Shown in pieces: positions 5,600 to 8,771 of a stretch of DNA of 8,771 nucleotides. Location of the stretch: NCBI GenBank assembly GCA_009774615.1, contig VSOC01000140.1, positions 1-8,771 of the forward strand. The letters run 5' to 3'. This DNA is from Lachnospiraceae bacterium. GTDB taxonomy: Bacteria; Bacillota; Clostridia; Lachnospirales; Lachnospiraceae. A program made the translations under genes and the position numbers. The notes beneath the pieces were generated by a model, which saw only the letters and a list, made by a program, of their open reading frames with translations, had not been told where the DNA came from and searched no databases. Every line of letters begins with the position of its first letter. Positions within the stretch are counted from its first letter, which is position 1.

Positions 5600-6509
5600 C
5601 TAGCTTCACTCCTTGTGTTCTGTTACTGGAATTATTCCCATATGTATTTGCAGGGATAGATATCACACCATTTTTAGTATTTAGTGCCGGGCTATACCGT
5701 TCATTTTTCATATACTCGACTAGTTTATCAGAACCGCCGCTTGTAGCCCCAGAACCTGTATTATCGGATATAAGATAACTCTTTCCATAAGAATCTTTCA
5801 GAGTATCAAAGATTTCCTTTGCGCTATCTAACTTCCCGTGATGAGGAAGCTGGATTAAATCATAGTTATCAAGGTGATGTAGATAGGTAGGTGACGCATC
5901 TCCACATAGAAGAATGATTTCTGCATTAGTTAATTTATATTTTAACTGTACACTTGCAGCGTTCATCACAGTTTCACCATCTATTTTCGTGGTTTTGGCA
6001 TCTTCAATAGCCTGTGCAACAACCTCAGCAAATTCATCTTCTGTTGGACCAACAATGCTCCCAGATAACACCTTTGTTCCTACAGTGGCATTTTCAATTG
6101 AAAATCCATATTCCTGAGCTTTTTCAACAATATCTTTTATATTGTCAAAGGTTTCAAGTATATGTTGTTTTGTTGCCGGCAATGTCCTGCGCCCATCGTC
6201 AAGAAGTTCCAATACTTTTCTTGCGCTTTTTAGATATAAAGAAGAATATAATGTAACATCATATCCTTTACTGTGCAGATGTTCCATTAAACTCTCAACC
6301 CCATCTGTATGGTCACTGTCATTGTGTGAAATAACAATGTGTATCTGGGAAATTAAACTATTTTTTCTCAAAAATTTTTTAATCTCCTCAGTATGCTGAA
6401 TATGTCCACAATCGTATACTACCAAAGAAGTGGTATCATACAGCAGTATACAATCTCCAAATCGTGTGTCCATGTCTCCGTTATAGTGACTTAAAGCTTT
6501 CAATTTCAT
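5577..6509 (-). CDS. ComEC-like metallo-beta-lactamase-fold hydrolase
   Basis: This is a 310-residue single-domain MBL protein. It opens with a short beta-rich segment (GDCILLYDTTSLVVYDCG), then SHNDSDHTDG giving His62-x-Asp64-x-Asp66-His67. A helical insertion follows (about 70-175), then CGDAS with Asp204 and LPHHGK with His223/His224. The H-x-D-x-D-H form and the 'vG P' strand near 153 resemble the C-terminal nuclease-like domain of the DNA uptake protein ComEC, but no ComEC membrane domain or signal peptide is present, so it should be cytosolic. The start ATG has AAAGGA about six bases upstream. It is the first gene of the four-gene unit and shares only the MBL fold and ligand pattern with the larger MBL protein at 3600-4949. 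Likely a metal-dependent phosphodiesterase or nuclease; the substrate is unknown. Confidence 0.88.
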   Translation of the reverse strand: MKLKALSHYNGDMDTRFGDCILLYDTTSLVVYDCGHIQHTEEIKKFLRKNSLISQIHIVISHNDSDHTDGVESLMEHLHSKGYDVTLYSSLYLKSARKVLELLDDGRRTLPATKQHILETFDNIKDIVEKAQEYGFSIENATVGTKVLSGSIVGPTEDEFAEVVAQAIEDAKTTKIDGETVMNAASVQLKYKLTNAEIILLCGDASPTYLHHLDNYDLIQLPHHGKLDSAKEIFDTLKDSYGKSYLISDNTGSGATSGGSDKLVEYMKNERYSPALNTKNGVISIPANTYGNNSSNRTQGVKLGEMDCKL

Positions 6510-6563
6510 AGATATTCCTTTCTACAAGCATTTTTTTGGCTGTTTGTATGCCTGAACCCGTAA

Positions 6564-6591
6564 ATTATAATGTTTCTTATGTTTTTGTTAG
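6564..6591 (-). promoter_or_regulatory. promoter of the four-gene MBL unit
   Basis: On the - strand, CTAACA (6591-6586), a 16-base spacer and a perfect TATAAT (6569-6564) precede a leader of about 50 bases and the MBL ATG at 6509. The -10 is perfect and the -35 matches 4 of 6. It lies in a 157-base gap after the TOPRIM gene, so the second unit can be expressed on its own. Confidence 0.55.
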
Positions 6592-6622
6592 CATATTATT
6601 TGAGTGGCTGCTATATTAAGAG

Positions 6623-6648
6623 AAAAAATCTCTATATATCCATACAGA
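6623..6648 (-). terminator. weak intrinsic terminator after the ATPase-TOPRIM pair
   Basis: On the - strand, TCTGTAT (6648-6642) pairs with ATATAGA (6637-6631) through a GGAT loop, with one G-T pair. GA and six T (6628-6623) follow. The stem is AT-rich and weak, so partial read-through into the MBL unit is likely. Confidence 0.45.
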
Positions 6649-6666
6649 ATCTCTTCTTAAATATGG

Positions 6667-7296
6667 TCATCCATCCAAAGCATTGTTGATTGTTTGTATC
6701 CATTTACTGTCATCCATTGTAAAGTATTCAATAAATCTGCCTAAATTAGTGCTTCCTTCTATTGCATCATCAGATGGCAGCTTTTTGATTCGCTCTCGCA
6801 TTTCTTGATAGTTTTCCTTTGTAATTCGGGAAAACAATGCTTGCCGTTGATCCGCTCTCCCTTTGTATCCTTCAACGCCTGTAAGTTCAAAGATAATCGG
6901 AGCATTTTTCTTTTTTTTATTGGAACTAAGTATCACATCATCCCAATGTTCAATGATGATTTGCATGGTACAGGGATTTCCATATATAACAATCTGGTCT
7001 GCAGCATTTTCAACTCCATGAAATTTGTTGATTTTTCGCTTGATATCAACATATTGTTCATAAGGTTTTTTATCTGTATCACAGAATACCAATACCAAGT
7101 CACTTGAACTATTCTGATATTTGTCCTGATATCGTGCTGGTATATTTCCATTTCCTTCAGCATTTTCCAGTTGAAAAAGGTATTCTTTGCTCCATACATC
7201 TAATGAGATCAATTTCTCTAAATATTCATATTCTTCATCCCCTTCACATATAATACATATTCTGCTGCCAGTAAAAATCTGAGGAATTTTACTCAT
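6667..7296 (-). CDS. RloB-like TOPRIM-type protein, partner of the AAA15 ATPase
   Basis: This 209-residue protein begins with a strand and acidic motif, RICIICEGDEEYEYLEKL (Glu18). A second strand ends in LVLVFCDTDKKP (Asp73-x-Asp75). The Glu plus D-x-D pair is the TOPRIM signature that binds Mg2+ in OLD-family nucleases and RloB. YGNPCTMQIIIEHW (105-118) recalls the 'NPC..' segment typical of RloB, and the length fits RloB (about 200). The ATG overlaps the ATPase stop by 8 bp (ATGAGTAA). GGAGG sits 12 bases upstream, so translation is probably coupled. By family analogy it would be the nuclease or toxic effector gated by the ATPase. PARIS AriB and other TOPRIM partners are alternatives, but their usual sizes fit less well. 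Confidence 0.8.
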   Translation of the reverse strand: MSKIPQIFTGSRICIICEGDEEYEYLEKLISLDVWSKEYLFQLENAEGNGNIPARYQDKYQNSSSDLVLVFCDTDKKPYEQYVDIKRKINKFHGVENAADQIVIYGNPCTMQIIIEHWDDVILSSNKKKKNAPIIFELTGVEGYKGRADQRQALFSRITKENYQEMRERIKKLPSDDAIEGSTNLGRFIEYFTMDDSKWIQTINNALDG

Positions 7297-8566
7297 TATC
7301 GGCAGGCACCTCCTTCCGGTTTCCTTTGATATCCAGTAAAGAACGAATTAACTCTGGATCAGGCAGGGCACCTAATACACCTTTCCGATATTTTTCCATG
7401 ATGTCCGTAGTATCACGCACTCCCTGTTGTGCGGTAAACGCCGCCAAGGAATAAACATAGACACCACTTTCATCTTTATGCACAAACCATATCTGTTCTT
7501 TTCGGAACATTTTTTTACAATCCATTAAATTGATATCATGCACTGTAAATATCATCTGAGCATTTGTATTCAATTCATTATTAAACATAGCTACGATTGC
7601 TCTGGTCAGTTTAAAATGAATACTACTGTCTAATTCATCTACCACAAGAATCCTGCCCTGTTCAATCCCTTCTATGATATAACTTGCAAGAGCGGCAATT
7701 TTCTTTGTTCCAGTAGAGTCAAAAAGTACGCTGGGAACAGGAACGCCTCTATAAACAGACACCAACCGAATTTGATCCATAATCTGTTCAGGAATATCAA
7801 GAGCTTTTTCATCCGGTTTTTCTTCATCAGAGTTCATTTTTACATGGATTTTATCCATATCTACATACCCGAAGTCATCCATATAAAGATCCGAATTTTT
7901 AATGAACTCTACTACTTTTCTCTGTAGATCGTTTTCATTCTTCATAAGATTGATTGTTCGTTTTAAGGGAATATTATTCATATTGATGATATCAATCTTA
8001 GAAGCGAACTTTGTAACAACTCGCTTCATTTCTGCCAGTCTATCAAATTTATTGACATCTACCAGATAAAACAACAAATTACTTTGAGATACAAGAGAAA
8101 TCATTTTTAACAAATCTTCATCATCACATTGGTAATTTCCACTGACGACATCTTTTAAAAGCCAAATATTCTCTTTTTCGTTACCATATTGATCTTTTGA
8201 GATTTCTACAAATTTTTCATAGGGATATTCATTTTTTTGGTCATCATACCAAAAATCATAGGAAAACTCCCTGCCTTCTTCCAGAAACGTGATTCCCAGC
8301 TGGCATATTGTACTGTCTTGAAAAATATTCGGCATAATTTTGGGTTTCTGATTTAACAGAATGTTTTTGGCACTGCGGATACATTTTACCAGACATGTTT
8401 TACCCGCATTGTTAGGGCCATAGATTCCTACCGCCTTTAATATATTGAAATTATTTTCGCTATGAACGTTAGATGCAAATTTTTTGTTTCGCATATCCGC
8501 TTTCGTAGAAAAAACTATTTCTTCCGAAAAAGAAAAGCAGTTATTGGCTCTTATTTCTATTAGCAT
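7289..8566 (-). CDS. AAA15-type ABC/SMC-like ATPase, RloA/AbiL-like defence protein
   Basis: This is a 425-residue protein from the ATG at 8566. The N-terminus MLIEIRANNCFSFSEEIVFS is the typical first strand of the AAA15/AAA21 ATPases. Walker A is GPNNAGKT (50-57), Walker B ILVVDELDSS has Asp310/Glu311, and FTVHD (His343) is the switch histidine. A 'STGTKK' signature replaces the LSGGQ motif, as in AAA15 proteins (usually S.GTKR). IWFVHKDESGVYVYSLAAF and YRKGVLGALP complete the C-terminal pattern. No long coiled coil or fused nuclease is present, so it is not RecF or OLD. Together with the overlapping TOPRIM gene it forms an RloA/RloB (AbiL-type) abortive-infection pair. A longer reading from ATG 8593 lacks a ribosome binding site and is rejected. 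Confidence 0.88.
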   Translation of the reverse strand: MLIEIRANNCFSFSEEIVFSTKADMRNKKFASNVHSENNFNILKAVGIYGPNNAGKTCLVKCIRSAKNILLNQKPKIMPNIFQDSTICQLGITFLEEGREFSYDFWYDDQKNEYPYEKFVEISKDQYGNEKENIWLLKDVVSGNYQCDDEDLLKMISLVSQSNLLFYLVDVNKFDRLAEMKRVVTKFASKIDIINMNNIPLKRTINLMKNENDLQRKVVEFIKNSDLYMDDFGYVDMDKIHVKMNSDEEKPDEKALDIPEQIMDQIRLVSVYRGVPVPSVLFDSTGTKKIAALASYIIEGIEQGRILVVDELDSSIHFKLTRAIVAMFNNELNTNAQMIFTVHDINLMDCKKMFRKEQIWFVHKDESGVYVYSLAAFTAQQGVRDTTDIMEKYRKGVLGALPDPELIRSLLDIKGNRKEVPADNE

Positions 8567-8572
8567 GGTCGG

Positions 8573-8579
8573 TTCCTCC
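8573..8579 (-). promoter_or_regulatory. ribosome binding site deciding the ATPase start
   Basis: GGAGGAA on the - strand, with the GGAGG part eight bases before ATG 8566, is a strong Shine-Dalgarno. It lies inside the longer frame that begins at 8593 and so argues for the shorter protein. Confidence 0.8.
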
Positions 8580-8605
8580 AAATTGAAATTCATTTTACAT
8601 TACAT

Positions 8606-8634
8606 ACTATACCACATGAAAATTTTTTGTGCAA
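8606..8634 (-). promoter_or_regulatory. probable promoter of the ATPase-TOPRIM pair
   Basis: On the - strand, TTGCAC (8634-8629), a 17-base spacer and TATAGT (8611-8606) precede the ATPase ATG by 39 bases. The -10 matches 5 of 6 and the -35 only its TTG. The position is right and the surroundings are AT-rich, as expected. Confidence 0.5.
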
Positions 8635-8678
8635 TATATTTTCATAAAAAATATAAAAATTTTAAATTCACCGCTTGA

Positions 8679-8771
8679 CAATGTGGCAAAGAACTGATGA
8701 GCCAGGATGAGCTTGCGGTGATGGACGGGGGAAAATGTATCCTCCAGCTGCGGGGCGTCCGCCCGTTTTTG
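8679..8771 (+). pseudogene. 5'-truncated type IV coupling protein (VirD4/TraG-like), C-terminal part
   Basis: Read from 8679, 31 codons give QCGKELMSQDELAVMDGGKC and then ILQLRGVRPFL at the window edge. This is the conserved near-C-terminal stretch of VirD4/TraG ATPases from Tn1549-class conjugative elements (LMSQDELAVMDGGKCILQLRGVRPFLS...), recognised from memory. In-frame TGA at 8676-8678 sits immediately before it, and the sequence to the left switches abruptly to AT-rich non-coding DNA. The 5' part of the gene, including its Walker motifs, is absent from the window, so the gene has been split or truncated by the neighbouring insertion. It runs off the right edge. Its strand is opposite to the defence cargo and the same as the recombinase. 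Confidence 0.8.

Noticed and set aside
5577..6509. Natural-competence ComEC gene
   Set aside because: Only the MBL-type domain is present. The membrane channel and OB domains of ComEC are absent, and the context is a mobile element.
6667..8566. Gabija, OLD, PARIS or retron-type ATPase-TOPRIM assignments
   Set aside because: There is no helicase, reverse transcriptase or fused OLD nuclease. The sizes and the SxGTK/NPC motifs fit RloA/RloB better, although this was not tested with profiles.
8567..8593. Longer ATPase start at 8593
   Set aside because: It has no Shine-Dalgarno, whereas GGAGGAA precedes 8566, and the family normally begins at the MLIEIRANN strand.
1..8771. CRISPR array, tRNA or rRNA genes
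   Set aside because: No regularly spaced direct repeats and no cloverleaf or rRNA-like sequence were seen on either strand.

Overview
The window reads as a piece of a nested mobile element from a low-GC Gram-positive gut-type bacterium (Clostridia, Lachnospiraceae-like). This rests on four observations: strong AGGAGG-type ribosome binding sites, an Xre regulator of the Firmicutes 'RVEELRK..GMNQEDFAKAL' type, a TndX/TnpX-like large serine recombinase, and a fragment of a VirD4/TraG-type coupling protein like those of Tn1549-class conjugative elements. The species assignment is inference.

Layout, left to right. (1) 1-646, + strand: the 3' part of an Xre-family regulator, overlapping a small four-helix membrane protein. 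(2) 647-1112: no gene, but a dense string of inverted repeats (about 664-1000) resembling a transfer origin or another structured single-strand region. It is closed by an intrinsic terminator and followed by the recombinase promoter. (3) 1113-2831, + strand: a complete 572-residue large serine recombinase. (4) 2841-2862: a GC-rich hairpin between convergent transcription units. (5) 2889-8566, all on the - strand: an AT-rich cargo of six genes in two transcription units. (6) 8679-8771, + strand: a 5'-truncated type IV coupling protein gene, which suggests that the material to its left was inserted into an older conjugative element.

The cargo looks like a small defence island. The promoter-proximal unit (8566 to 6667) encodes an AAA15-type ATPase and a TOPRIM-like partner whose frames overlap by 8 bp. 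This is the RloA/RloB (AbiL-like) architecture. A weak terminator and a new promoter separate it from a second four-gene unit (6509 to 2889). That unit holds a ComEC-like metallo-beta-lactamase (MBL) protein, an unrecognised 184-residue protein starting with GTG inside the MBL gene, a second MBL protein starting with TTG and carrying a C-terminal domain that resembles the AGS-C nucleotide-sensor domain of CBASS-type proteins, and a four-helix membrane protein resembling membrane-disrupting effectors in its layout. I cannot match this combination to any named defence system, and it is the best candidate in the window for something undescribed.

How the parts may work together is inference. The recombinase moves the element, the repeat-rich region may let a resident conjugative element mobilise it in trans (no relaxase is visible here), and the two cargo operons may protect the host or the element from phages or competing elements. 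The MBL proteins would be metal-dependent hydrolases acting on nucleic acids or nucleotides, with the membrane protein as a possible downstream effector.
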